A stretch of DNA of 64,000 nucleotides from Luteibacter rhizovicinus DSM 16549 (GTDB lineage: Bacteria; Pseudomonadota; Gammaproteobacteria; Xanthomonadales; Rhodanobacteraceae). The translations under genes and the position numbers were made by a program. The stretch lies in NCBI RefSeq assembly GCF_001887595.1, contig NZ_CP017480.1:930001-994000 (forward strand). The letters run 5' to 3'. Below, in pieces: positions 1 to 9,045 of this stretch (positions within the stretch are counted from its first letter, which is position 1; each line of letters opens with the position of its first letter). Under the pieces are notes generated by a model. It did not search any database. It saw only the letters and a list, made by a program, of their open reading frames with translations, and was not told the DNA's origin.

Positions 1-493
1 CGCTGTTCGGATCGCCCCGGCGTGGCAGGTTGGCGACGACCACCAGTTCACCGGACGCGATCGGCTTGCCTTGCGCGTCCTTCTTCACGCCCGGCGCCTG
101 CATCACGATATTGGCGCTATCGCGATCGAGGATCGAATTGAGTTCGGCCTGCGAGCCGCCGCGCAGCACGATGGCGGTGCGGTCGTTGCCGGTGGATCGC
201 AGCGTTTCCGCAAAGCCATCGCTCATAGCCAGCATGGCCACCAGCACGCCGACCACACCGGCGATGCCGACCACGACGACCGAGGACGAGCCCAGCCGCT
301 GGGTGACCGTCGCCAGTCCCACGCGGGTCACCTGCCAGGTCTGTCGCCCGCGGCGGGTCAGGGCCATCCACAGCGCGAGGACCACGCCGAGCGCCACCAC
401 ACCTTGCCAGGGCAAGGCGATCCACAGGGCGAGAAAGGCCGCGACGATGAGCAGCATCAGCAGGCCGAAACCGAATTTCTTCAAGGCATTCAT
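1..493 (-). CDS. ABC transporter permease, FtsX/MacB type (3' end missing)
   Basis: The frame starts at an ATG at 493 and runs off the left window edge, so only about 164 N-terminal residues are visible. They hold two closely spaced hydrophobic segments (about residues 8-45), then a further membrane segment around residues 70-92 (VVVVGIAGVVGVLVAMLAM), then a periplasmic stretch opening SDGFAETLRSTGNDRTAIVLR. That layout matches the MacB_PCD/FtsX permease fold. The start lies 10 nt behind the stop of the preceding permease gene, so this is the fourth gene of a leftward adaptor-ATPase-permease-permease operon. The inferred role is as one half of the membrane channel. The substrate cannot be told. 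Confidence 0.85.
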   Translation of the reverse strand, partial: MNALKKFGFGLLMLLIVAAFLALWIALPWQGVVALGVVLALWMALTRRGRQTWQVTRVGLATVTQRLGSSSVVVVGIAGVVGVLVAMLAMSDGFAETLRSTGNDRTAIVLRGGSQAELNSILDRDSANIVMQAPGVKKDAQGKPIASGELVVVANLPRRGDPNS

Positions 494-503
494 GGGGTAT
501 TCC

Positions 504-1670
504 TCAGCGCCCGGCGAGCGCGTCGACGATATTGAGACGCATGGCGCGGATGGCGGGGAGTGCGCCGACGAGTGCACCGATCACCACCATCAGCATAAGT
601 CCGAGGATCCAGGTGGAGGCACCGATCGGCGGGAGGTTGAGCATGCCGCCGCTGCCCTTGGCGACGATCGGCACGACGACGCCTGCCAGCGCCAGCCCGA
701 GCACGCCGCCAAGCACCAGCAACAGAACGCCTTCGGCCAGCACCATGCCCAGCACGCTCTGGCTGGAAAACCCGATGGTCTTCAGCACGGCCAGTTCGTT
801 CGTGCGCTCGCGCACCGCCTGCGCCATGGTGTTACCGGTCAGCAGGATGAGGGTGAAAAACACGGCCCCCATGATCGCCGAGACGATCAGGCCGATATCG
901 CCGAGCTGCTTGGCGAACGAGGCATTGAAGGCTTGTTCGGTCTGCGTCTTGGTCTCGTGATCGGAATTGGCGGACAGCGCGTCGATCGCCTTGGCCACGC
1001 TATCGGCCTTGTCGGCGGACGTGAGCTTCACCACATACCAGCCCACGGTGGTGCCGATGCTGTGGAACGCGTTGGCATCCTCGAAATACTTGTGATGGAA
1101 GAAGAACTGTTGGTCCGTGCCGTTGGCCGCACCCTTGGCCGGGGTATAGATGCCGACGATGTCGAAGGGCCAGGTCTTGTCGCCATTACGCTGCGGAAAG
1201 ATCGTCGATTGCAGGGGTATCTTGTCGCCCACCTTCCAGCCGAAGCGCTTGGCAAGCGCGTCGCCAACGATCGCACCGGTGCGCGTGGTTTCGTACGCTT
1301 TCCGCTGCTCCGCGGGTAATTCCATCTCGTGATAGATGTCCAGGTAATTGTCGCTGACGGCAAAGCTGAGAACGAAGTTCTTCGGATCCTGGTAGATACC
1401 GCCGAACCAGTTCGCATAGCCAACCGACTTCACGCCGGGGATGGCTTCCATGCGCGTTTGCAGGCTGGCCGGCAGCGACTGGATGATCGAGTAGCGCGAG
1501 GTGGTGATCAGGCGATCCACACCGATCACGCTGTCGCCCGAATCGAAGGCCGCACGCGTGGCGTCGAGCATGCCGAAGAGCAGGAAGGCGGCGAGAATCG
1601 ACACCAGGGTCAGGAACGTGCGGGACTTGCGCCGGAACAGCGCCGCCCAGATCAGATGCATGTATTTCAT
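504..1670 (-). CDS. ABC transporter permease, FtsX/MacB type
   Basis: A 388-aa inner-membrane protein. One N-terminal membrane segment (about residues 15-38, FLTLVSILAAFLLFGML) is followed by a large periplasmic MacB-core domain (about 40-255) and three C-terminal membrane helices (about 260-285, 305-335, 350-375). This is the classic topology of FtsX-like permeases that work in mechanotransmission or export, not import. It follows the ATPase gene by 14 nt and precedes a second, distinct permease, so the transporter probably uses a heterodimeric permease pair. The cargo is unknown; lipid, peptide or drug export are all possible. Confidence 0.9.
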   Translation of the reverse strand: MKYMHLIWAALFRRKSRTFLTLVSILAAFLLFGMLDATRAAFDSGDSVIGVDRLITTSRYSIIQSLPASLQTRMEAIPGVKSVGYANWFGGIYQDPKNFVLSFAVSDNYLDIYHEMELPAEQRKAYETTRTGAIVGDALAKRFGWKVGDKIPLQSTIFPQRNGDKTWPFDIVGIYTPAKGAANGTDQQFFFHHKYFEDANAFHSIGTTVGWYVVKLTSADKADSVAKAIDALSANSDHETKTQTEQAFNASFAKQLGDIGLIVSAIMGAVFFTLILLTGNTMAQAVRERTNELAVLKTIGFSSQSVLGMVLAEGVLLLVLGGVLGLALAGVVVPIVAKGSGGMLNLPPIGASTWILGLMLMVVIGALVGALPAIRAMRLNIVDALAGR

Positions 1671-1684
1671 GCGGAGGTCCTCAC

Positions 1685-2371
1685 TCAGGCCACGGCTTGT
1701 TCGACGAGGGTGCCCTTGTCGAGGTGCAGCGTGTGGTTGGCGTACTCGGCGGCCTTGGGATCGTGAGTGACCATCACGATGGTCTTGCCGTGCTCGCGAT
1801 TGAGTTCGCGCAGGAGACCAAGGATGTCCTCGGCGGACTGCCGGTCGAGATCGCCGGTCGGCTCATCGCAGACGAGCAGTGTCGGATCGGACACGATGGC
1901 CCGGGCAATCGCCACGCGCTGCTGCTGACCACCGGAGAGTTCCGACGGTTTGTGCGTGGCGCGATCGGAGAGGCCCACCAGTTGCAACGCGATCGATGCA
2001 TTCTGCTTGCGCTGCGCCGCCGAGAGCTTGGTCAGCAGCAGCGGCAGTTCCACATTGCGCTGGCCGGTAAGCATGGGCATGAGGTTGTAGAACTGGAAGA
2101 CGAAGCCGACGTGCGCGGCACGCCACTTGGCCAGCGCACCCGAGCCGAGCCGGTCGATGCGTTCACCGGCCACCGTAATGCTGCCGCCCGTGGGTGTGTC
2201 GAGTCCGCCGATCAGGTTCAGCAGCGTGGTCTTGCCCGAACCCGAAGGCCCCATCAGCGCGAGGAAGTCGCCTTCCTCGATCTTCAGGTTCACGCCATGC
2301 AGCACTTCCACCTTCTGCCGGCCGCGTTCGTAGACCTTGGAGAGATCCTGGATATCGATCAGGGTAGCCAT
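1685..2371 (-). CDS. ABC transporter ATP-binding protein (MacB/LolD class)
   Basis: A 228-aa ATPase that powers the adjacent FtsX-type permeases. Visible motifs are Walker A (GPSGSGKTT), the Q-loop ([10 protein letters not shown]), the signature LSGGQQQR, Walker B with D-loop ([12 protein letters not shown]) and the switch His in MVTHD. The open frame extends upstream, but the ATG at 2371 ([10 protein letters not shown]) is where family homology begins and gives the usual length of about 230 residues, so I chose it. It lies 19 nt after the adaptor gene in the same operon. The MacB/LolD/FtsE class is clear, the substrate is not. Confidence 0.95.
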   Translation of the reverse strand: MATLIDIQDLSKVYERGRQKVEVLHGVNLKIEEGDFLALMGPSGSGKTTLLNLIGGLDTPTGGSITVAGERIDRLGSGALAKWRAAHVGFVFQFYNLMPMLTGQRNVELPLLLTKLSAAQRKQNASIALQLVGLSDRATHKPSELSGGQQQRVAIARAIVSDPTLLVCDEPTGDLDRQSAEDILGLLRELNREHGKTIVMVTHDPKAAEYANHTLHLDKGTLVEQAVA

Positions 2372-2390
2372 CGTTCTGTCTCCGTACGCG

Positions 2391-3647
2391 TCAGGGCGTG
2401 GTTTTGGCGAGGCTGACGGCGGTGCCGTCGGCGAGGGATGCGGGGGGTGCGACGACGACCGTGTCACCGGCGGTCACACCGTCGGTCACCAGGCGCGTGT
2501 CCGCGCTGCCTGGTGTCGTAGCCGTCACAACACGACGCCTGGCGGTGTTGTCCGCGATGACGAAGACGATGTCGTGACCGTCGCGCTGGACGACGGCGGC
2601 GGCGGGAACGAACACGCCCTTGGGAGCCGTCGATGAAGCAGCGGCACGACGTTCGAGGAAGGACACCCGCACACCCATGTCGGGCACGATGCGTGCGTCC
2701 TTGTTCTCCAGCGCGACGCGGACCTTGACCGTGGCCTTGCCGCGATCGGCGGCCGGCACGATGGCGATCACGTGGGCGGGGATCTTCCAGTCCGGGTACG
2801 CATCGAGCACTGCCTCGGCAGGCATGTCCGGCTGCACGCGGCCGATATAGGCCTCGTTGACGTCGACGTCGATCTCCAGCGAGTCCATGTCGACGATGGT
2901 GCCGACGCCAGTGCGTGTGAAACCACCACCGGCGGAGAGCGGCGAGACGATCTCACCGACCTGCGCGGCCTTGTCCGTGATCACGCCGTCGAAGGGCGCA
3001 CGAATCACCGTGTAGTCGAGATTGACCTGCCCGACCCGCACCTGCGCGTCGGCGGAATCGGCCTGACGTCGCGCCGTGTTGAGTTGCGCGCGAAACGTAC
3101 TGGCCTGGGTGCGGGCCTGCTCCGACACCTGCTTCGATACCAGCCCCCGTCCGACCAGCGCCTCGGCACGATCGGCGTCGCGCAGGTTCTGATCGAGCTG
3201 GGCCTGGGTCTGGACGACGGTGGCGCGAGCCGCCGCGGCGCTTGCACGGGCAGCGTCGAGACCGGCGCGCAGGGCGTTGTCCTCGAGGCGGGCGAGCACC
3301 TGTCCTTTCTTAACCCGGTCGCCCTCCTCGATCAGCACCTCGGTCAGCGTGCCGGTGATCTGGGCTGAGACCGTGGCCTGGCGACGCGCCGTCACATAAC
3401 CGGTGGCCTGAAGCACCGCACCCGCCTCCGCGCTGGCGGACGGCGATACCGCCGTGGCGGTCTTCACCTCGACCGGCCGATGCGCGACCAGGGCCCAGGC
3501 GCCGGCAGCGAGGGCAAGCAGGACCAGGATCACGCCAGCCACGATCAGTGCCAGCCGGAGCCCCTTGCCACTGCCCCCACCCCCATGGGCTTCCTTGTGC
3601 GATTTATCGATCTTCAGCTGCCGCAGCAGCTCGGCGTTCGAATTCAT
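2391..3647 (-). CDS. Periplasmic adaptor (HlyD/MacA family) of ABC exporter
   Basis: A 418-aa membrane-fusion protein. It has a cytoplasmic N-terminus, one membrane anchor (about residues 30-55, LRLALIVAGVILVLLALAAGAWAL split across the helix), a barrel-sandwich (lipoyl-like) half at about 80-110, a long alpha-helical hairpin rich in Ala/Gln/Arg (about 115-200), and beta-barrel and membrane-proximal domains to the end. The ATG at 3647 was chosen because AGAGGGAAGC precedes it; an in-frame ATG 84 nt further upstream lies in a non-conserved stretch. It is the first gene of the operon and would link the inner-membrane ABC pump to an outer-membrane channel encoded elsewhere. Confidence 0.9.
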   Translation of the reverse strand: MNSNAELLRQLKIDKSHKEAHGGGGSGKGLRLALIVAGVILVLLALAAGAWALVAHRPVEVKTATAVSPSASAEAGAVLQATGYVTARRQATVSAQITGTLTEVLIEEGDRVKKGQVLARLEDNALRAGLDAARASAAAARATVVQTQAQLDQNLRDADRAEALVGRGLVSKQVSEQARTQASTFRAQLNTARRQADSADAQVRVGQVNLDYTVIRAPFDGVITDKAAQVGEIVSPLSAGGGFTRTGVGTIVDMDSLEIDVDVNEAYIGRVQPDMPAEAVLDAYPDWKIPAHVIAIVPAADRGKATVKVRVALENKDARIVPDMGVRVSFLERRAAASSTAPKGVFVPAAAVVQRDGHDIVFVIADNTARRRVVTATTPGSADTRLVTDGVTAGDTVVVAPPASLADGTAVSLAKTTP

Positions 3648-3766
3648 GCTTCCCTCTGCCCCTGCGATCACACTGGATGGCAAGATCATGCGACCCGGGC
3701 CGACGCTGCACCACTTCCGCCCATCAGTCATCTGCCGTGACAGGTGTCACCTGCTAACCTGATGCG

Positions 3767-4453
3767 ATGAATACGATCATCCCCGCGCCGGCCCAGCCGA
3801 GCATCCCCGTCGTCGGCCAGACCGCGCGTTTCCCGGTCCGCCGTATCTTCTGCATTGGCCGCAACTACGCCGACCACGCCCGCGAAATGGGTGCCTCGGT
3901 GGATAAGGCGAACCCGATGTTCTTCACCAAGCCCGCCGATGCCATCGTCACCGATGGCGCCGACGTGCCCTACCCCTCGGCCACCAGCGATCTTCACCAC
4001 GAGGTCGAGATGGTGGTTGCCCTGGGTGCCGGTGGTTCCGACCTCTCCGTCGAAGAGGCGGCCAAGCTGGTCTGGGGCTACGGCGTGGGCCTGGACCTGA
4101 CCCGCCGCGACCTTCAGGCGCAGGCCAAGGCCAAGGGCGCGCCGTGGGACGTCGCCAAGGGCTTCGATCATTCGGCGCCCATCTCGGCCCTGGTCCCTGC
4201 GTCGGACGTCACCCTGACGGCCGCCACGCGCATCGCGCTGGAGATCAACGGTGAGGTGCGCCAGCAGGCCACGCTGGGCGACATGGTCCTGAACGTGCCC
4301 GAGATCCTCAGCGCCTTGTCGAAACTGTTCGAGCTCAAGGCTGGCGATATCGTCTACACCGGCACGCCGGCCGGTGTTTCCGCCCTGATGCGTGGCGACA
4401 CGTTCCGTGCGACCCTCGATGGCGTGGCCACGCTCGAGGGGCGCGTGAGCTGA
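3767..4453 (+). CDS. Fumarylacetoacetate hydrolase family protein
   Basis: A 228-aa soluble enzyme of the FAH superfamily, which hydrolyses or decarboxylates acylpyruvate-type beta-diketo acids (fumarylpyruvate, acylpyruvate or 2-hydroxyhepta-diene-dioate types). Seen are the entry motif FCIGRNYADHAREMG, FFTKPADAI, the metal-binding acidic segment in HHEVEMVVALG, the Asp region GYGVGLDLTRRDLQ and the C-terminal GDIVYTGTPAGVSAL. The length is typical of the short bacterial YcgM-like group. It is divergent from the ABC operon with about 120 bp between. No aromatic-degradation genes adjoin, so the exact substrate is open. Confidence 0.9.
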   Translation: MNTIIPAPAQPSIPVVGQTARFPVRRIFCIGRNYADHAREMGASVDKANPMFFTKPADAIVTDGADVPYPSATSDLHHEVEMVVALGAGGSDLSVEEAAKLVWGYGVGLDLTRRDLQAQAKAKGAPWDVAKGFDHSAPISALVPASDVTLTAATRIALEINGEVRQQATLGDMVLNVPEILSALSKLFELKAGDIVYTGTPAGVSALMRGDTFRATLDGVATLEGRVS

Positions 4454-4525
4454 CTTCGCGAACTGCCGACATCCGTCCCGCTAGTTTCCAACGTTCCACG
4501 TTCAGCCAATAAGGAGAAAACACCG

Positions 4526-4933
4526 ATGAGCTTCGTCGCGGAATTCAAGAAATTCGCTCTACGCGGTAACGTCGTCGACCTGGCCGTCGGTGTCGTGATC
4601 GGCGCCGCCTTCGGCAAGATCGTGACCTCCCTGGTCGACAACATCATCATGCCGCCCATCGGCTGGCTCATTGGCGGCATCGATTTCTCCGACTGGAAGT
4701 GGGTGCTCAAGCCTGCCGATGCCGTGGCGAAGAAGGCCGAAGTGGCAATCCAGTACGGCATCTTCATCAACGTGCTGATCCAGTTCGTCATCGTCGCCAT
4801 CGCGATCTTCATCGTGGTCAAGGCGATCAACCGCCTCACCCGCCGCGAAGAAGAAGCCCCGGCCGCACCGGCGGCCGATGTCGTGCTACTCACTGAAATC
4901 CGCGATCTGCTCCGTTCGCAACAGGGTCGCTGA
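4526..4933 (+). CDS. mscL: Large-conductance mechanosensitive channel MscL
   Basis: A 135-aa inner-membrane channel that opens under extreme membrane tension during hypo-osmotic shock. The N-terminal amphipathic segment [20 protein letters not shown] leads into pore helix 1 ([17 protein letters not shown]), then a periplasmic loop with DFSDWKWVL, helix 2 (about 75-105, [20 protein letters not shown]) and the charged cytoplasmic bundle with RREEEAP. The length equals that of E. coli MscL (136). An AAGGAG ribosome site stands 9 nt before the ATG. It follows the FAH gene by 72 nt; no strong terminator was seen after it. Confidence 0.98.
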   Translation: MSFVAEFKKFALRGNVVDLAVGVVIGAAFGKIVTSLVDNIIMPPIGWLIGGIDFSDWKWVLKPADAVAKKAEVAIQYGIFINVLIQFVIVAIAIFIVVKAINRLTRREEEAPAAPAADVVLLTEIRDLLRSQQGR

Positions 4934-4960
4934 ACGCCCCTGCCGCTTGCGTGGACGGGT

Positions 4961-5083
4961 GAGGCGCAGAGCCTTCGGTGCCCACCCTTGCTGGGAGGCT
5001 GGGACGCTTGAGGCAAAGAGCCTTCGGTGCCCACCCTCGCTGGGGGGCTTGAGGCAAAGAGCCTTCGGTGTCCACCCTCGCTG
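4961..5083 (+). repeat. Three tandem 33-nt repeats at the left edge of element A
   Basis: Three near-identical 33-nt units of the form GAGGCAAAGAGCCTTCGG followed by TGYCCACCCTCGCTG lie at 4961-4993, 5010-5042 and 5051-5083, with gaps of 16 and 8 nt. The third unit is the left edge of the hairpin unit at 5057-5204. The first unit carries two changes (GCGCAG for CAAAG, TTG for TCG). Two copies of the same unit stand at the equivalent place in element B (43336-43408). Confidence 0.9.
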
Positions 5084-5666
5084 CTCAGACAGGTCCTCCG
5101 CGTTCCGTAAAGGAAAGGCCGCTAACGCGGCCCATGTGCCTATTTGGCCTGCGGCCGCTCCACTTGTGCGGAACTCGCCTCAAGGGTGGACACCGAAGAC
5201 TCTTCCCAACGCTGAGGTTCGTGTGGGTCGAGCCGACGAAGCAACGCCGCTTTGGCTGCGAGCTCATCGCGATCGCCAAACGGCCAGTACCCGCACGTCG
5301 GTCGCGTTCGTTCGCGCGAGGGCAGCGCGGCGGCGAGGAAGCCGCTCACCGATCCGGAATGTACTTGCTGGCACGACGGCAGAGTCGGTCAGCAGAATCG
5401 CCGTAACTGCCCGCTCCGGCGACCACACTCACACCGCCGGCTCGCCGTCGAGCTAACCGTATCGTCGTGAGAGATCTTGGTGTCCACCCTCGAGGCGAGT
5501 TCCGCACAAGTGGAGCGGCCGTAGGCCAGATAGGCACACGGGCCGCGTCAGCGGCCTTTCCTTTGCGGAACGCGGAGGACCTGTCTGAGCAGCGAGGGTG
5601 GACACCAAGGTCTCCCCGCGAGACGCCCAAGTGTACGCAGCGACGGCGACGGCGAAGCCGAGCCAG
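4961..5666. repeat. Dispersed repeat element A (inverted pair of hairpin units)
   Basis: The 4934-5832 gap holds no credible gene. It contains two 144-148 nt units in inverted orientation, 5057-5204 and 5471-5614, separated by 266 nt. Each unit is itself closed by a 22-24 bp terminal inverted stem (5057-5080 with 5181-5204; 5471-5492 with 5593-5614) and holds smaller hairpins, e.g. TTCC-GTAAA-GGAA at 5103-5115 and GGCCGC-TAAC-GCGGCC at 5117-5132. A homologous element with the same order and spacing lies at 43336-43983. Both sit between convergent genes. A MITE-like or ERIC-like family, or a structured RNA, is inferred. Confidence 0.85.
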
Positions 5667-5710
5667 CGCACAAGGCACCGCACGCACCCCGCGGAAATGC
5701 GCGACGAACC

Positions 5711-5744
5711 AAAAAAAGAGGCCGCCGATGGGGTATCGGCGGCC
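5711..5744 (-). terminator. Rho-independent terminator of the TonB-dependent receptor gene
   Basis: On the minus strand a perfect 10-bp stem (GGCCGCCGAT paired with ATCGGCGGCC, 5-nt loop) is followed by seven T residues, about 90 nt past the receptor stop codon. Confidence 0.9.
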
Positions 5745-5832
5745 TATCTGGGGAGACTCGTTGTGCCCGGGAGTTGAGCCGTCACGGGCTCGGGCACTTA
5801 TTATTGGTATTCGGGTTTAAGCAGGCTCGCTA

Positions 5833-8800
5833 TCAGAAGTCGTAGTTGATGCCAAAACGCACATAACGCGGCTGACTGAAGTAGGTGACCTTGTTGTAGT
5901 TGGTGTTGAGCGCCGCCGAGCTGCCGTAAAGCACGTAGGTCGCCGTCGGCACGGATTCGCCCAGCGCGTTATAGACCATCACATTGAAGCCAAGTTTCTG
6001 GTTTGCCCACATCGGACGGTATTCCGCCGAAAGGGAAACAATGTGCTGCCAGGGCTGGCGACCGGCCGCCCCCGGCGGTGACGCTTCACCACCGCAGTAG
6101 TGGTAGTAGCTGCCGTAACCGACCGGATTGCTTTCATCCGCGCCGTAATAGCCCAGGCAGGTCTTCGGCGTGCCCGAGAGGATCGCCACGTTTGCCGACA
6201 GCATCCACTCCTTCGCCGCCTGCCAGGACCCGTAGATCTTCAGCTGGTGCTTGCGATCGTTGGAGAGCAGGCCATTGGAATTTTCCATGAGCTTGCCGAA
6301 ATCCCAGTCCACCGTCGCCGAGACGTCGGTCTGGCCGATGTCGGAACGTACCTGGCCTTCGGTATCGCCGTAGCTGCGCGAGAAGACGTAGTCCACCTTG
6401 GCCTGCCACGTGCCATCGAACGGGTGCTCGAAGAACGTTTCGAGGCCGTAGTAGCTGCGCTTGGCCTTCGGCATGCCGAAATCGTCGGCTGACACGCTGA
6501 CGCTGTTGTAGCCGCCCGCGCCGTCCGGAATACGGTACGTGTTGCTCCGACCCGGGTTCGAAAGGTAGCAACCATTGAGCGAGCTGGCGTCCACGTCGTA
6601 ACCGAGCGACTGGGCCTTGGCGGTGATCGTATCGGTATCGCAGATATCGTCGAGGATGTTGCGCAGCTTGCGGACCTGCGCCTTCATGCCCCACACGTAG
6701 TCCGGGTTGATCTGCTGGGTGAAGCCGACCAGGTATTCGTCCTGGTATTCCGACTGGATATTGCTGGCCGCTACCGTCTTCGCATCCGGCGACTGGCCGT
6801 ATTCGTTGTTCGCCGACACCGCACCGCCCGTCGCCGAAGCGAGCTGGGTCAGACCGGTCGGATTGCCGTTTCCGTCGATACCGGTATAGGTGTAGTACTG
6901 GTTCGTGTACAACGAGCCGGCAGCCGCCCGCAGGGCGACGGAAGCGGGCATCGCCAGGTAGTAGCGACCCGCATTGCCATAGACCTTGAGCGTCGAATCG
7001 CCGTTCACATCCCAGCTGAAGCCCAGGCGCGGCGCCCACTGCGGCTTGGTCATGCGGAGGAAGGCTTCGCCGTTCGGGTTGTAGTTGGTGAACTGGTCAT
7101 TGCGCAGGCCGATCTTCACCAGCCAGCGATCGTCCACCTGCCAGCTGTCTTCGATGTACTGCGCCCGCTGCTTCACCCGAACCGAGGCCGCCGTGCTGTA
7201 AAGATACTTCGACACGTAATAGCCATCCTCACCGCCGGCACCGGTGTTCGGAGCGGCGACGAAAGGACTGTCGCTGATCGCCGTGGCCGGGTCACCATAG
7301 CCGTATAGCCAGGCGTTGCCGGTTTCGCCGTCGTCGATATCGTGCGAATTGAGGTTGTCGATACCACCGGTGATCGTGTGATCGCCGATCTTCCACGACA
7401 GGTCCAGGCGCAGGTTGTTCGTCGTGGCACGGTGACTCGGATCATTGGCGGTCAGCACCGTCTGCGAATTGACGATGGAGTTTCCGCCGGTAATGGCGGG
7501 ATTCTCGAACTCCGAACCATTGATGTACGTGAGGGAGGGATCGTACCCCGGGGTCGTGCTGTAGTACGTCATCTTCTGCTTGCCGTAGAGGGCGGTAAGC
7601 GTCAGATCGTCCGTGATGTAGCTGGTGAACTTGGCGACGTAGACGTCGGCACTTTGCTTGGTCGACGTGTCGTAGCTGTTCAACGACCCGGTCGTATTGG
7701 TCGCATAGTCGTAATTGTAGAGGTTGCCCTTGTACGAATCCTTTTGCGAGGCACCTGTCAGCTCGAGAATATTATTGTCGGTGATGTTCCAGTCGATCTT
7801 CGAATACCACTTCGGATCGTGATACTCGTAGTTCGTGTTGTATGACGACGTGACGGAACCGACGCTGTTGCCGACGTTCTTCGACTCTTCCACCGCAGCG
7901 AAGAAGAACAGTTTGTCCTTGATCAGGGGGCCACCGACATACGCGCTCTCGGTGGTCGTCCAGGACTTGTTGTCCGAATAACGACGGTAGATATCGCCGG
8001 CATTAGCACCGGTGACGTAATAGGAGCTGGGACTCACGCCCTGGAGCGATCCCGGCGTCCATTGCACCTGCGCACCGAAATGCCACTCGTTGGTGCCACG
8101 CTTGCCGCTCTGGCTGATCACGCCGCCGTCGGAGCGACCGTACGCGGCGCCGTAGCCGCCGCTGAGGATTTCCTGCTGGTCGATCGCGCCGTACGGAAGG
8201 CTGATACCGCCAAACCCACTCAGTGGATCGGTCGTATTGAAGCCATTGAGATAATAGGCGTTCTCGGTGACCGAGGAACCACTGAACGACACCAGTGATC
8301 CACCGGTGGTACCGCTTTTGAAGCCGCTATAGCCGGGTACGACACCGGGTGCGAGCAAGGCGATCGCTTCGGCGCTGCGCGACAGAGGCAGCTTGGCCAG
8401 CTGCTCGGACGTAATAACGGTGCGTGCGTCGACGCTGGTCACGTCGATCGCCGGCAAGGCGTTCGCGGAAACCGTTACCGAGCCCAGCGCGGTGGCACCC
8501 GCCGCGGCGGACGCAAACGAGACCTCCGTTCCCGAGCCAACGCGGAGCGTGACATCGCCACGCGAGTCGACCGCCTTACCGCCTTGCATGAGCGCCACGG
8601 TATACGTGCCCAGCGGCAGCGAACCGATGCTATAGCGCCCGTCTGCGTCGACGGCCACCTCACGTGTCAGGCCCGATGTGCTCTTGGCCTGCACGGTTTC
8701 ACCTTCGGCCACCGGCGCCTGTCCGAAAATACTGCCCGTCGTCGACTGGGCGATGGCCCCCGCGCTACCCAAGGCCACGCTCAGCGCGAGGCTGATCCGG

Positions 8801-8835
8801 CTAAGGCGCGCCCATTTGAATTGATTCATCAGCAC
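5833..8835 (-). CDS. TonB-dependent receptor, Oar-like, with N-terminal carboxypeptidase-regulatory domain
   Basis: A 1000-aa outer-membrane receptor. It has a signal peptide (about 1-30, ending AIAQ), a carboxypeptidase-regulatory-like beta-sandwich (about 31-115, with GRYSIGSLPLGTYTVAL), a plug domain (about 130-260), a long beta-barrel and a terminal aromatic residue (RFGINYDF). This Oar-type build is common in Xanthomonadales, where such receptors are often tied to peptide or protease-linked uptake; the ligand here is unknown. The GTG at 8835 has GGGGAG 9 nt upstream; an ATG two codons later is the alternative. The preceding gene on the same strand is an AraC regulator, a plausible controller. 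Confidence 0.92.
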   Translation of the reverse strand: MLMNQFKWARLSRISLALSVALGSAGAIAQSTTGSIFGQAPVAEGETVQAKSTSGLTREVAVDADGRYSIGSLPLGTYTVALMQGGKAVDSRGDVTLRVGSGTEVSFASAAAGATALGSVTVSANALPAIDVTSVDARTVITSEQLAKLPLSRSAEAIALLAPGVVPGYSGFKSGTTGGSLVSFSGSSVTENAYYLNGFNTTDPLSGFGGISLPYGAIDQQEILSGGYGAAYGRSDGGVISQSGKRGTNEWHFGAQVQWTPGSLQGVSPSSYYVTGANAGDIYRRYSDNKSWTTTESAYVGGPLIKDKLFFFAAVEESKNVGNSVGSVTSSYNTNYEYHDPKWYSKIDWNITDNNILELTGASQKDSYKGNLYNYDYATNTTGSLNSYDTSTKQSADVYVAKFTSYITDDLTLTALYGKQKMTYYSTTPGYDPSLTYINGSEFENPAITGGNSIVNSQTVLTANDPSHRATTNNLRLDLSWKIGDHTITGGIDNLNSHDIDDGETGNAWLYGYGDPATAISDSPFVAAPNTGAGGEDGYYVSKYLYSTAASVRVKQRAQYIEDSWQVDDRWLVKIGLRNDQFTNYNPNGEAFLRMTKPQWAPRLGFSWDVNGDSTLKVYGNAGRYYLAMPASVALRAAAGSLYTNQYYTYTGIDGNGNPTGLTQLASATGGAVSANNEYGQSPDAKTVAASNIQSEYQDEYLVGFTQQINPDYVWGMKAQVRKLRNILDDICDTDTITAKAQSLGYDVDASSLNGCYLSNPGRSNTYRIPDGAGGYNSVSVSADDFGMPKAKRSYYGLETFFEHPFDGTWQAKVDYVFSRSYGDTEGQVRSDIGQTDVSATVDWDFGKLMENSNGLLSNDRKHQLKIYGSWQAAKEWMLSANVAILSGTPKTCLGYYGADESNPVGYGSYYHYCGGEASPPGAAGRQPWQHIVSLSAEYRPMWANQKLGFNVMVYNALGESVPTATYVLYGSSAALNTNYNKVTYFSQPRYVRFGINYDF

Positions 8836-9045
8836 TGTGAAGCACTCCCCGAAAGATGGATTGGCGTCGCCGCCGGGCGGGCGCCCGGCAGGCGCTGTTC
8901 CCCACGTGGCCCGGCGATGCGCTTGAAACGTCGTAAGTCGTGGCGATCACCACAACTTCAATTTAGTGTTAAGTCGACGTTCGCATTCGGCGGAAAGTGC
9001 CGTGTAACTTGACTATTCATCGGACGTATAGCCGTCCGAAGGAAC

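Noticed and set aside
30..1319. Plus-strand frame of 429 codons
   Set aside because: Antisense to two ABC permease genes; composition is typical of a GC-rich shadow frame, and the permease frames have clear homology.
4961..5083. Tandem 33-nt repeats as a CRISPR array
   Set aside because: The gaps are 16 and 8 nt (7 nt in element B), the units occur in two loci with two or three copies, they merge into a hairpin element, and no cas genes are near.
5346..5687. Minus-strand frame of 113 codons, similar in translation to one at 43696-44025
   Set aside because: The match comes from nucleotide identity of the repeat elements and appears in several frames and on both strands; the translations are low-complexity Arg/Pro/Ala/Ser with no ribosome site.
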